Shown piece after piece: positions 8,300 through 18,900 of a stretch of DNA of 64,000 bases. Location: positions 496,001 to 560,000 of the forward strand of contig JAHLLQ010000001.1 of NCBI GenBank assembly GCA_020444065.1. Direction: 5' to 3'. The notes under the pieces are model-generated. The model was given only the letters and a program-made list of their open reading frames with translations, did no database searches and was not told where the DNA came from. Within the stretch, counting starts at the first letter, position 1. Every line of letters starts with the position of its first letter. This DNA comes from a bacterium. GTDB taxonomy: Bacteria > Sumerlaeota > Sumerlaeia > SLMS01 > JAHLLQ01. Both the position numbers and the translations under genes were made by a program.

Positions 8300-11200
8300 T
8301 CATCGCTCCTCTGTTTGCACCATCCACGGGTAAGGTGGCAGCCAGACGGAGGACAGGCTGGTCGTCTGGTTTGGATGCGGCGTACTTTCGATCAGATTGT
8401 CATCGGCGTCGTAGCGATTCTCCGTGATGTCGTAGACGGCCTGGAGATTACCGCCCCAGTTGAGGGAATCTTGTCCAATCGTGAACTGGAAGGAACCGGC
8501 GGGATCCTCGTAAGTCAGTTCCGTCTGTCCTCCGTCGACGTCATCGCTGAAGGCCTCGAATCGATAGGTCTTGATCGGACCTGCAGTGTGGATGGTGTAG
8601 CCGCCGACATAGTCCTCACGCTTGCTGCTTACAGTCTGTGTGGCCGAGACGTTCAACGTGAAGTCGGCTGGTGTCTCTCCCAGCAGCCAGGCCTGGAACA
8701 ACGTGCCATAGTTGTCGTAGTCAGTCGTCTTCACGCGCGCGAGGCCGGGGCCTTCGAGCGAATACGTGACATCGAAGGCGGCGGCAAACCCCTCATCGGT
8801 GCCAATGACGATCGTGCCACCGTTCTGGACATTGATGTTCTCCGGTCCATTCCAGACGCGATCGCGCGTTACGGCGATTTGCATGCGCAACGGGTTTTCG
8901 GAGCCGGGAGATTCGGAGAGCATGGAGACAAGGCTGACGATTCGCCAGCCCGGTTCGTTGAGGTAGGCCTGCTCCATGGGAACGTCGAGCTTGAGGCCGG
9001 CGTTCATTGGTTTTGTGGCACCCAACGGAGCCATGATGAATTCCGATGGGGTCGAAGTACCATAATGCGCGAAGGCGGAGAACTCGACGTTTGTGCCGGG
9101 AATTGTGGTCAGGCAATGGCTGATCTTCATGTCCGGTTCGAGCTTCTGATTGTCGAGCAAAGTGCTGAACAATGGCGAAGTCAGGAACTCGACATCAGGC
9201 ATAATGAGCTGCGTATAGGGACCTTCGTTGATATCTGTGGGCAGGATCGATGTGGTATCGAATTCTCGGACTTTCAATCGCGGGGACAGGACACTGTTGG
9301 GTATTCTATAGAGCTCGTTGGATAGAAGAGCGGACGTATAGTCGTGCCACCAATCGGTGGCCGGCGCGCCGGCAGCGGTCTCGATGGCAACCAGCGTCTC
9401 TTTCTTCAGCTTGATGTTGTCCCAAAGGGTCTTTGGGAACGTCGTCTTGCCCTGTCCTTGCACCATGTAGCGCACAAGCGTGGCCAGGCCATAGCCATAC
9501 TGGTCCGGGTCTGCCTTCACGCCGCCCTCGAAGGAGCGTTCGAAGGGCGCCATGAAGTTGTTATCGAGCAACGTTCGGGCCGCTTCGCCTGAGTCGAGGT
9601 TATACGTGCATTCCAACCAGATCGCGCACGCCTCGTCGGGCCATTCGGTGTCTTTCTTCCAATTCCAGGTCAGCGCAGATGCCGGCTTGTAATACTGGGC
9701 CGTAAATCGATGCATTGTCTCGTGCACTGCAGTCCGCGTGGAGGTGAGGAAGTTGCCCGGCGGGAGCGCCTGAGTGAGTCCATGGGAGTTCACTCCGATA
9801 TAGTCATCATCCCGATCGTAATATCCCGCGTAGTTGATGCCTTCCAATACTTGGATGTTGATTTTGCCATCGATACCGCCGATGTCGAACTTGTAGATGT
9901 TCCTTAGTTGATCCCAGGCCCACTCGACGGCATCCAACATTTCGACGATGTCGCCTGTTTCGACTGATTGGTCAAACTGCACAAGAAAGTGGTCGCTTTC
10001 CATTTGAAAAACGTACTCCCCCAAGCCTATGTAGCGAGTCACTTTGCTGATCTGGTAGCCACCTCTGCCGACCTCGCGCGCAGGATCCTCCAAAGACGGC
10101 AGATCGAAAGTCAGCATTCCATCCTGAGTGGACACGGGCCGCAGAATCTTCCATGACATGACATCATCCCAGACCGAGGTCACATATCCCTCTCGCCCAT
10201 ACATCAGGACTGTGGAGTCCGGATTGTACGCCCCAATGGGGAAAGCCACCTGGAATGGCTGCGTATGAGTGACGGGTACGCCTTCCATGCGCACGATCGA
10301 ATCGGCGATGGCGCCTGGCATCGGCATGGGTTCCTGGCCACGGTAGAATTCGATTTCCAGATACTCGCTCACGGCTCCAGCAGGAACGTTGACCACGAAG
10401 TCGTCCGTCACAAGAATCCCGCCATCCTCCGGCGTCACACTCAGAACATCGATCAGCGTAGGATCTGCAATACCGTGACCAGTCAAGTCCCGAGCGAGCA
10501 GAACGCGATCTGGATCACCGACTTTCCCATCACCGTTTAAATCGCCACGGCCGATGTCGTCTGGAATCGTTGTGTAGAAGAGTTGTCGCAATTCGACCGC
10601 ATCGGCCGCGTCGACGAGATTGTCACGGTTGATATCGAATGGATGCGCAACGCCCGGCGGCATTACCAGAAGCGGTTCGCTCCATTCAGAAGCGGCCAGG
10701 CCTTCGTCGATTGCGCGGAGCCGGACGAAACTCGCCCGATCTGTCGGCACATGAAGAGCAATGGCCGCCGTCCCGGAACTGGCAGTCGGCCGCGCCATGA
10801 GAGGTTGACCGAAGGCAAACGCATCCGTCGACAAGTCTCCCCACCCGGGCATGGTGCCGAGGGCATACTGATAACCCAGTTGATCCGCCGGGGTGTAATC
10901 ATCGGCCGGGGGAAGAAACTCAATCGCCAAGGCACCACTGCCCGTATCGAGAGATTGTAGGGCAACTTCCGGCGCGGCGGGTGCTTGATTGGGCAGATTC
11001 AGACGCTCCGGCTGAGCCGTCAGGTTTTCGTAGTAGTGCAACCCGGAATAGTGTTCCCACCAGTCAATCGAATCCGGGTTGAACACGCCGGCGACAACGA
11101 AGTCCAAGTCGCCGTCATCGTCGAAATCTGCCAACGCCACGTCCGCGTTCGTCAAATCTGCCGATTCACCGGCCACCGCAACCACGATGTCCGGCCCGCA

Positions 11201-13453
11201 GAGATAGGACTGCCGCGTGTTGTCTACATTCCGATAAAGGCCATTGTGCGGCTCGCCATTCCACTCCCCCGCCATCGCCACATCCGGGAGTCCGTCCAGA
11301 TCGACATCGCCGAAGGCGAACTTATCCAACCCCGTGAATCCCCATACTGAAGAGGTGAAAGATGTACCGGATGAGTTCGTATGAAGCGTGTGCTCGCCAT
11401 CGCTGTTCGTCGTGATGATGTCGACCCATCCGTCGCCGGTCACGTCTGCGACGGCCAACCCCTCAATGTCCTTGTAGTGCATCCCGCTGATTGACGCAAT
11501 CTCCCGAAGCGGCACTTCCTCTCCGGCAAAACCAAAGATCCAAATCCCATAATCGTCCGCCTCGGTATGCATCGCCACGACGAGATCTTCCCATCCATCG
11601 CGATTGATGTCGGCAAATTCCATATGGGGCCACTGCTGGAAAGTGCCGGGAAGACGCCAGGAAGATTCCGTGAAGCTCCCGGAGCCGTCATTCCAGTAGA
11701 ACCGCCATGTCGTCTCTGTCGGATGCGGAAGGTAGTAATCCGGTCGCCCGGTGATCGCGATGTCCATCGCGCCATCGTGATTCCAGTCCACGGCTCGAGC
11801 GGAAAGGGAAATCTCTACTCCCGAGAAGCGAGCGCCGGAATCCACAAACTGGCCGAACACCGTATCCCGATGATAAATGGCAAACTCCGTCCCTACTTTT
11901 AGAACCACGTCCAGAAAGCCATCCCGATTGAAGTCCGCCGCATCCACCAGCGCGATATCTCCGATTGGTAGATTCGTGTCGTAGAGATCGAACGTTCCGT
12001 CGCCATTGTTACGGCGTAATTCGATCTCGTACTGCGTATCGCCTCCGGTGGGATAGCACTCCACAAGATCTACGTCTCCATCTCGATCGAGGTCGCCGGC
12101 CTTTAGCGTATAGTCGCCGTACCCAAGAAACATCGGATGGCCATCACGCTTGTCCACATAGCGTTCCTCGAACAGACCCGCCTCCATGATCTGCAAAGCA
12201 TCGGGGAACTCGGGGGGGCTGGCCAGCGGATTGAAATCAATGGTCGGCACCATGGTATCCTCGCATTTCCAAACGGATGCGCCGTCGTCCAACTGGACCT
12301 CGAAGGAACGAATCACCCCCACGCGTTGCCCCGCGCCGTAGATAATCGGGAGGTCCATGTCTGCGAAGGACAGATTGAAGTTGAGCGCACCGATCTCCGT
12401 GAACCGATCGATGGGCACAGGGATCGGACCATCCACACGGCGCATGCCCAACGCCTGGTCCAGCGACAGTGACCGATGCTCGTCCGGTCCGATATCCGAA
12501 TCCCCAACATTGACACTCAGGATCAACTCGTCGGCATTTTCATGCACGTAGTCGACGATCGCATAATCACGACAGTCCACGGATGGACGATCTTCTTGCA
12601 GAATGATCGTGTCTGCCATCTGCGACTTGAAGAAATCGTAGCTGATCCAGATGAACCCGGCCGTTCCCATTTCCGGCAGTTCCACACCCCAGCCCGGGCC
12701 CCAGGAATTGACGGCCAGCAGAGCGCCGCTCTTCGGCACGCCACCATCCGTGTACGCCATGTCGTCGTCGTAACCGATCATTGTTATGGCATGCAGGCCA
12801 CGATTCCCCGGACCTGCGTAAGCAAGGAAGACATTGTCGTCGATTCCCTCGCCGTAGTTCGGGTAGTAGTCAAAATTCGGTGATGCATAGATTTCGGAAT
12901 AGACAATGTCGCCGCCGGCCAGTTGCTGCTTCACATTCGTCAACTGCTCCTCGGCTGTGGACGCTGCAGGCGACCAGTAGTGCTCCAGTCGATGACGTTG
13001 CATTTCGGCGAAGACTTCGGGCGGAGGAATGGAATCGGTGGAACTCCAATACGTATCGAACGTCTTCGCGCCGAAGACATACATCACGCTCAGGTAGTTG
13101 TTGAATCGAGAGAGGGAGTAGACATCGATCACGCGCTCCGGATGAGTGCTCGCGTCCGGATGAACCCAACCCTGCTCGCGAGCTTCCTGATACGTGCGGA
13201 TGTAGTACGCCAACGCGAACCAGGCGCAGATGTTCTCATCGCCCTGGCTGCGCACAACCGGCAGGTGCTCGTGATTGATGACTCGCGCGGGCAGTTCGGC
13301 GCGTCGCAGCACGACGGGCTGGCGATTCTCATACAGATTCTCGCGATCTGCAGGGCCGAGATTGGGATGGAAATCCGCTGGGATCTCCGCCGCCGGTCCA
13401 CCTCCTGCCAACACCCAAAATCCCAGGAGCAAGAACCAGAGATGACGCCGCAT
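8300..13453 (-). CDS. Giant secreted protein with papain-like and HExxH protease modules, FG-GAP and dockerin
   Basis: Starting at the ATG at 13453 (AGGGGAG eight bases upstream; an in-frame GTG at 13462 has no spacing), the protein has 1717 residues. A Sec signal peptide is followed by a papain-like C1 domain (about 40-290) with a Q70/C76 pair (QGDENICAWF), His221 in HAITMIGYDD and Asn249 in VNSWGPGWG. Then come FG-GAP/VCBS repeats with D-x-D-x-D-G loops (about 440-820), an Fn3-like stretch, and a dockerin-type pair (DINRDNLVDAAD and GDLNGDGKVGD). A ZU5-like segment (VPAGAVS) follows. A second protease signature lies at residues 1244-1248 (HETMH), with a candidate third zinc ligand, Glu1274, 26 residues later (WPDEA), as in gluzincins. 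The C-terminus is uncharacterised beta structure. I infer an exported protease or adhesin; two catalytic signatures in one chain are unusual. Confidence 0.85.
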   Translation of the reverse strand: MRRHLWFLLLGFWVLAGGGPAAEIPADFHPNLGPADRENLYENRQPVVLRRAELPARVINHEHLPVVRSQGDENICAWFALAYYIRTYQEAREQGWVHPDASTHPERVIDVYSLSRFNNYLSVMYVFGAKTFDTYWSSTDSIPPPEVFAEMQRHRLEHYWSPAASTAEEQLTNVKQQLAGGDIVYSEIYASPNFDYYPNYGEGIDDNVFLAYAGPGNRGLHAITMIGYDDDMAYTDGGVPKSGALLAVNSWGPGWGVELPEMGTAGFIWISYDFFKSQMADTIILQEDRPSVDCRDYAIVDYVHENADELILSVNVGDSDIGPDEHRSLSLDQALGMRRVDGPIPVPIDRFTEIGALNFNLSFADMDLPIIYGAGQRVGVIRSFEVQLDDGASVWKCEDTMVPTIDFNPLASPPEFPDALQIMEAGLFEERYVDKRDGHPMFLGYGDYTLKAGDLDRDGDVDLVECYPTGGDTQYEIELRRNNGDGTFDLYDTNLPIGDIALVDAADFNRDGFLDVVLKVGTEFAIYHRDTVFGQFVDSGARFSGVEISLSARAVDWNHDGAMDIAITGRPDYYLPHPTETTWRFYWNDGSGSFTESSWRLPGTFQQWPHMEFADINRDGWEDLVVAMHTEADDYGIWIFGFAGEEVPLREIASISGMHYKDIEGLAVADVTGDGWVDIITTNSDGEHTLHTNSSGTSFTSSVWGFTGLDKFAFGDVDLDGLPDVAMAGEWNGEPHNGLYRNVDNTRQSYLCGPDIVVAVAGESADLTNADVALADFDDDGDLDFVVAGVFNPDSIDWWEHYSGLHYYENLTAQPERLNLPNQAPAAPEVALQSLDTGSGALAIEFLPPADDYTPADQLGYQYALGTMPGWGDLSTDAFAFGQPLMARPTASSGTAAIALHVPTDRASFVRLRAIDEGLAASEWSEPLLVMPPGVAHPFDINRDNLVDAADAVELRQLFYTTIPDDIGRGDLNGDGKVGDPDRVLLARDLTGHGIADPTLIDVLSVTPEDGGILVTDDFVVNVPAGAVSEYLEIEFYRGQEPMPMPGAIADSIVRMEGVPVTHTQPFQVAFPIGAYNPDSTVLMYGREGYVTSVWDDVMSWKILRPVSTQDGMLTFDLPSLEDPAREVGRGGYQISKVTRYIGLGEYVFQMESDHFLVQFDQSVETGDIVEMLDAVEWAWDQLRNIYKFDIGGIDGKINIQVLEGINYAGYYDRDDDYIGVNSHGLTQALPPGNFLTSTRTAVHETMHRFTAQYYKPASALTWNWKKDTEWPDEACAIWLECTYNLDSGEAARTLLDNNFMAPFERSFEGGVKADPDQYGYGLATLVRYMVQGQGKTTFPKTLWDNIKLKKETLVAIETAAGAPATDWWHDYTSALLSNELYRIPNSVLSPRLKVREFDTTSILPTDINEGPYTQLIMPDVEFLTSPLFSTLLDNQKLEPDMKISHCLTTIPGTNVEFSAFAHYGTSTPSEFIMAPLGATKPMNAGLKLDVPMEQAYLNEPGWRIVSLVSMLSESPGSENPLRMQIAVTRDRVWNGPENINVQNGGTIVIGTDEGFAAAFDVTYSLEGPGLARVKTTDYDNYGTLFQAWLLGETPADFTLNVSATQTVSSKREDYVGGYTIHTAGPIKTYRFEAFSDDVDGGQTELTYEDPAGSFQFTIGQDSLNWGGNLQAVYDITENRYDADDNLIESTPHPNQTTSLSSVWLPPYPWMVQTEER

Positions 13454-13629
13454 GAAAGGCACTCCCCTCGGCTGCCCGGGCGAGGCTGGAATTACGCTGG
13501 GGAAAAGGTGGAAAGACTCCGCCGCCCAAAATCAGCCTATTATGATCCCCATTGTCCGAATAATCTCAGGGCGAGGTCGATGAGTCAACCCGAGCAGGCA
13601 TTTGTGCTCAAAAAACGCCCATCCGCGAA

Positions 13630-14709
13630 TTAAGGCGGGCCAATGCGGCGCCCTCCGGGGCTTCCTCCTCCGCGCCCACCGGCACCGCCGCGATTCAGAC
13701 CGCCCATCCTTCCGAAACTCTGCTGCTGGGCACCGAAACCAACGTTCATGCGTTGATTGCCCATCGTCATCTGCGACTGGAGTTGTTTGGCGGACAACTG
13801 ATTCGAATTCCAGGCCATCCCGGAGCCGGACAGTGAAACGTCGCGGCCGTAGCCGAATCCGCCGATTCCAAATGAATCCACGTCCACACCAAAGGAGGCC
13901 GCTCCTCCATCTTCTGAAACCGAAGAGGAAAACGCTTCCAGTCCATTCGAAGAAGAGATACTCGACGCGTATTCCTCCGCCTTTGATTCCACTTCGCCAC
14001 TCTTAACAGCCTCCTCGGCTTCGTCCGCGGATTCCTGGACTTCGTCGATGTTGGTATTCAGATCACTGAGGTTCTCGTTGTAATCCTCGAAGTTGCTATT
14101 AAAGTCATCCATCGTCTCGTTGTATTCATCGACGGACTCACTGAGCTCATCAATGGATTCGCTGGCACTATCGAGTGATTGGGATTCGACTTGGATTGGC
14201 TGTTGGGCGGAAAGGCCGCCCTGTGCGATTGGAACTGCGGCGGCGCCACTCGAGTTGAGACCCGATGGCAGTAGGTTGTTGTTGCGGCGACACTGATCAA
14301 TGATCTGGTAAGTCTCGACCGGATGTTTCTCCGCAAAAAGCCCTGTCACCTGGGCCGCCAAAGGATTCTGCTGCAGCGTCTTGAACAGATCCGGATAGGT
14401 TGTGTAAAGATAGGATGCGGCTCGGTTGAATGATTCGTCCGTAGGATGCCTCTCCAATTTGACGAGCAACGGAGCGTAACGACACGCACAGAAAACGGCG
14501 TCCAGAACATCGTCGGGATAGGACGCGACCGAACACAGCAGATCGTTGCGCTGCTCTGCAGACATCTGGAGGACTATCTCCTCTGCCTGATTGGAGATAG
14601 CATCCTTCACGGGATTCTGTGGCAATGGCAACGGAGGCTGCGCCCAGAGATTCCCGCAAACGAACGCGTGCAAAAAGAGGATGGTCGGCCAAATGAGCGC
14701 CTTCTTCAT
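13630..14709 (-). CDS. Secreted coiled-coil protein with glycine-rich tail, function unknown
   Basis: The start is the ATG at 14709 (MKKALIWP), with AGGAAGAG at good spacing; a start 12 codons upstream lacks one. The 359-residue product has a Sec signal peptide (cleavage near LWAQ), a helical domain to about residue 150, then a polar acidic repeat (DELSESVDEYNETMDD) reading as a coiled coil at about 180-240. The C-terminus is rich in Gln and Met, then Gly/Arg (GGLNRGGAGG). I do not recognise a family. The N-terminal domain vaguely recalls DUF3300, but not enough to assign it. It is divergent from the ECF sigma gene, with 268 bp between the starts, so the two could share regulation. Confidence 0.7.
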   Translation of the reverse strand: MKKALIWPTILFLHAFVCGNLWAQPPLPLPQNPVKDAISNQAEEIVLQMSAEQRNDLLCSVASYPDDVLDAVFCACRYAPLLVKLERHPTDESFNRAASYLYTTYPDLFKTLQQNPLAAQVTGLFAEKHPVETYQIIDQCRRNNNLLPSGLNSSGAAAVPIAQGGLSAQQPIQVESQSLDSASESIDELSESVDEYNETMDDFNSNFEDYNENLSDLNTNIDEVQESADEAEEAVKSGEVESKAEEYASSISSSNGLEAFSSSVSEDGGAASFGVDVDSFGIGGFGYGRDVSLSGSGMAWNSNQLSAKQLQSQMTMGNQRMNVGFGAQQQSFGRMGGLNRGGAGGRGGGSPGGRRIGPP

Positions 14710-14977
14710 GGCTCTTCCTTTGAGATCAGCATTTTGGATGATCAATGTCTATTCCGTCAGCAAAGCACTCGTCGAGGGGTTTCTTGTAAACGCATGTGTT
14801 GAGAGCGCTTGGCGCAGAAGGCGAAACGAGGGAAAGCTCTGTCTATGGTGGGCAAAGCTGGTACCCTGCACCGTCTCGTGAGGGGAGCCCGCAAAAGAAA
14901 ATCGACATCATCTGAGAGAATTCTCTTCCGCAGTGTCCTTCCATGGGTAGACCATAGCGTTCGCAGAGGAGGAATCG

Positions 14978-15934
14978 ATGGCGCGCGAGTCCAATGACAA
15001 TGCCACCGAGCAACCAGTGCCGTCTGCTCGAGAGGCAACAGATTTTGCGGAACTGTTCGAGGTGTCCCGATCAACCGTCTGGACGATCTGCTACCGAGTT
15101 CTGCACGGCCGTGAATGCGAGGCCGAAGAGGCGTTCCAATCCACCTTCTCTCGGTTGTTGGATTCCTCGCGAAAGGGTGCCGTGACGCTCAGTGCCCGTG
15201 AGGAGACGCTTGTCGTCCTACGCCGCTACGCCTATTGCGAAGCGAACGCCTTGCGAAAGCGCCTCGCCGGACGGACGCGAAAGGAGTTGGTCGTGGGGGA
15301 ACTTCCCGAGAGACAAGCGACTGGAGTCTCGCCACGCCTGGGGGCACAGCAAAACGAAGAGCGCGCGAAACTCGAAGGGCTGGTGGAGATGTTGCCGGAA
15401 CGCTATCGCCTCCCTATCCTGCTGCACTATTTCCACGGCATGACGCATGCGCAGATCGGCGATGCGCTGGGGCGCCCCCTGAGCACCGTCTCCAATCAGA
15501 TTGCTCGCGGGCTGAGGAAGCTGGAGCCTATGGCGCGACGAGCCGGATTCACCAGAAGCAGTGTGGCACTGGCTGTTGTGGCAGGAGGGGCGCAACTTCT
15601 CTCGCCTCCGAGCGCGAGTGCAGCGGAGACACACCAGGTCGCACACGTGGCTTGCACCGAAGGCAGCACGATCGGCGGCGCAAGTACTACGGTGGCGATA
15701 TCCAAGGGTACCGTCGCCGCCATCATCTTTGGGGCCACGCTAATCCTCGTCGTTGCGGCCGGATTCACAGTCAAGAGCCAACTTGCGGCGAGTGGGGCCG
15801 CTCCGACTCCGTCAAGCACGCCCACTGCAGTCAGCCCGGCGCCTTCGAAGGACCTGCAGGCGACCAGTTCGGCCACAGCACCCACCCCGACTCCCTCAGA
15901 GGGCAATGCCTCCCCCCCCTCAAGAAGCTACTGA
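14978..15934 (+). CDS. ECF RNA polymerase sigma factor with membrane-spanning C-terminal extension
   Basis: The ATG at 14978 has a strong AGGAGGAAT ribosome site. Residues about 22-100 fit sigma region 2 (FAELFEVSRSTVWTICYRVL) and about 135-180 fit region 4, with the helix-turn-helix MTHAQIGDALGRPLSTVSNQ at about 155-174. Two hydrophobic stretches follow (about 192-212 and 246-268); the second is a clear transmembrane helix. Then comes a Pro/Ser/Thr linker that ends abruptly as SPPSRSY at a stop just after a C8 run (15912-15919). One base fewer in the run would fuse this frame to the repeat protein that follows. Region 3 is absent, as expected for the ECF class. I infer a membrane-tethered sigma factor; no separate anti-sigma gene is adjacent. 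Confidence 0.88.
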   Translation: MARESNDNATEQPVPSAREATDFAELFEVSRSTVWTICYRVLHGRECEAEEAFQSTFSRLLDSSRKGAVTLSAREETLVVLRRYAYCEANALRKRLAGRTRKELVVGELPERQATGVSPRLGAQQNEERAKLEGLVEMLPERYRLPILLHYFHGMTHAQIGDALGRPLSTVSNQIARGLRKLEPMARRAGFTRSSVALAVVAGGAQLLSPPSASAAETHQVAHVACTEGSTIGGASTTVAISKGTVAAIIFGATLILVVAAGFTVKSQLAASGAAPTPSSTPTAVSPAPSKDLQATSSATAPTPTPSEGNASPPSRSY

Positions 15935-18900
15935 GTCGCCGCCTGAGTCACGGCCCGCTCCCCCAGTGGTCCCGGCAGATCGAGCGGTAGTCTTCGGACA
16001 AGTTCTGATGCCGGACGGCATGACGCCTGCCGAGGGTGCTGACGTACGCTACTGGCAGATGTTCGGTGAGCAACTCCATGAGACAACGGATTCTCAGGGG
16101 AAATTCTCCTTCATGACTGACATCTCATCTGTATGTTGTCTGTTTGCGGAGCACGCGGGTCTTCGTACCGGCAGTCTCGAGCGGGACTATTTCGAGCTCC
16201 ATGTGGGCGAACGACATGGTCCGGTAAAGCTAATCTTGCAGGAAGGTACGCTGCTGACAGTTGCAGTCCTGGATGCCGAGACCCTTCAGCCAATCGCCGA
16301 TGCAGATGTCCTTACCGATGTCGGGGATGAACGTCGGACAAACGAGGAAGGTCAGGCGCACTTCGAGGGGCTACCCTCGCGCGAATGGCAGGTTCAAGTA
16401 TTGGCCAACGGCTATGCACTGAAGCGTATGACGGGTCGATTGATCGATGGAGAACCAATGACACTCGTGGCTGAAATGGAGCAGGGAGGCACACTCTATG
16501 GAAAAGTCACGGACTCCATGGGCAACCCCGTCCAGGCGGCAACAGTCGCGCAATATCACAACGGATCCTACGTGTTCATCAAAGCCACGCAAACCTCGAC
16601 AGATCAGGACGGCAATTACCGCATCGGCAATCTGGCACTGGACACGACACTCCCGGTGATGATTACAGCGCATGGCTTCCGCGACTTGAGGTTGACCCAG
16701 GAGAATCTCCGACTGACTGAGAAAGAGCCAAAGAGACAGTTCGACGTTGTTCTCCAGCCCGAAGCGCTAGTCACAGGCAGGGTCCATTCGCCGGATCGGA
16801 AGCCGATAGTAGGCGCAGATGTTATTCTCAACTCCGGTTCGATGCATGAAATCAAAACACAGACGGATTACTCAGGGGAATTCCGATTCGAGAACGCTCA
16901 ACTTGGGGAATTCGGGAGCGAAATCATGGCGATGGCCGATGGATATGCAGTAGCAATCGTGGATCTGAGAACGCCGGAAGATGCGGTTCAGGCGGAGCCT
17001 TTGGAAATCATTCTGGAGCAGGAGCATTGGGTAGGTGGACACGTCGAAGATCCGGATGATAATCCCGCGCAAGGTGTGTGGGTGATCCCTGTCCTTGAAC
17101 GAGCATACGCCCGAACCCAACTGCTACCCTTGAAGGTGGAGACGGACGCCTCCGGCCGCTTCGAGGTTCACCAAATTCCATCTGATACCACGTTCAGTTT
17201 CATCGATTCCACCAACGAGCTGAGCATGAAGTTCGGTGTCGCGCTCAACCTGAACAGCAATGAGAATCGGGTGCGTCTTAATCGAACCGGAGCAATTCAG
17301 GGAAGTGCTGTCAGTGCCGAGGATGGCACCCCCATCGAGCGCTTCAACGTGAAGATTTCTCCGTCCAATGCTGGTGCCGGCGGGATTGAAGCATCGCGTA
17401 TTCGGCGCGGCGTCGAATTCGATTCGCCGAGCGGGAAGTTCTTGCTCGGTGGACTCGATGCGGGCGAATTGTACGATTTGACAATCACACAGGAAGGTTG
17501 CCCGCCGGCGATATTCACGACTGTATTGGCAACAGAGGATCAGGCCGACGACACTGTGGATTACGCGGTATCCTGCGATAATCGACGTTATTCGGGGAAA
17601 GTACTCGATGAAGAGGGGAATCCCATCGGGGGAGCCGAAGTGCGCGGTTCGGCATTGGAGGTTCTGCGCTCTCGGATTAGTGATTCGCAACTCTGGGAGA
17701 ATGGTACACTCGATCCACACCTTGGCATAATACTGCACCGTGAAGTAACGGCCACGAGTAACGATGGCGGGTTCACGTTGTCCGAAATGCCGCCGAATGC
17801 CCCAATCGATCTCAGCATTCGAGCCAGTGGATTTGCTGACAAGCGTGTGCAGGGGCTGGAGGACTTCTCCGATGAGGAGGCACAAGCCGTACGGGTGGCA
17901 CTTGATCGTGAAGCTACGATCACCGGCCGAATCCTGGATCCTGAGATCGCCTCGAAGACTGAAGTCGGGCTTTGGAAATACAATGATGACGGGATAGTCG
18001 AGAGGATGGGAAATCTGCAGGGTGCTGAGTTCCGCTTTACGGGATTGGCGGCCGGCGAGTACCTGGTAAACGCGCAACCAATACGCCTTCCGGCTCCGGC
18101 GGGGGCTGCGGATCCGAGCAGGGCTGCACATCTCAGGGAGGCGAAGGCTGGTCGTTGGAATGGATCGCGAAGAGTCGAACTGGAAGCCGGCGAACAATAT
18201 TTTATGGAAGTCGCAGGGCCAGACTCTCATCGTGTGTCTGGACGTGCCCTGGCCGGCAATGTTCCAATGAGCAATGCCAATATTGCGCTCCTACCGCCCG
18301 TCGAGGGTCTTGTTCGATACCATCTGACGAGAACAGATGGCGAAGGGCGATTCCTCTTTGAGCATGTCGATCCAGAATCTTATCAGCTTATTGCTCTTGG
18401 CGCCGAACCGGCGGAGTTTGGCCTTCTTCTCAACACCGCACCTCGGCTGCAGTTTGAACTCGGAACTACGGATATCGACCGCGATTTCATCTTTCCGCCC
18501 GTGGGATCGATTCGGGGGCGCCTGATCGGTCGAGGCGGCATTTCGACGTCATTCCTTTTTGTGCGGACCGATGCCCCGGTATCGGAAATGGCGAGGTTGG
18601 GTGTCGAACCGGAAGAGGATGGGTCATTCGAGGTAACCAGCGTCACTCCCGGGCCATATGAGTTGATCTCGTACGACGGGCAAACAGGAAATTCATGGCG
18701 CGTTCTGGAAGGGATCATGATGCCCGATCCGCCCCAGGATCTTGCCCTTGGGGATATCCCGCTGGGGGGACGCGGAGAGATCCGCATCCGGGTCGCAGAT
18801 GATGAGACAAACAGGGCGGGTTTCGCAGTTGCGCAGGAAAGTGCCGATGATACCATACCACCGGTGGCGACGAGCGTCGGAGCAATCGAGGGATTGACCC

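Noticed and set aside
13630-14709. Assignment of the small coiled-coil protein to DUF3300
   Set aside because: Only a vague N-terminal resemblance; the diagnostic pattern is not there.
15753-15911. Upstream part of the repeat-protein frame as a real N-terminus
   Set aside because: It is an Arg-rich shadow of the sigma factor's membrane segment and linker; credible sequence starts only at the C8 tract.
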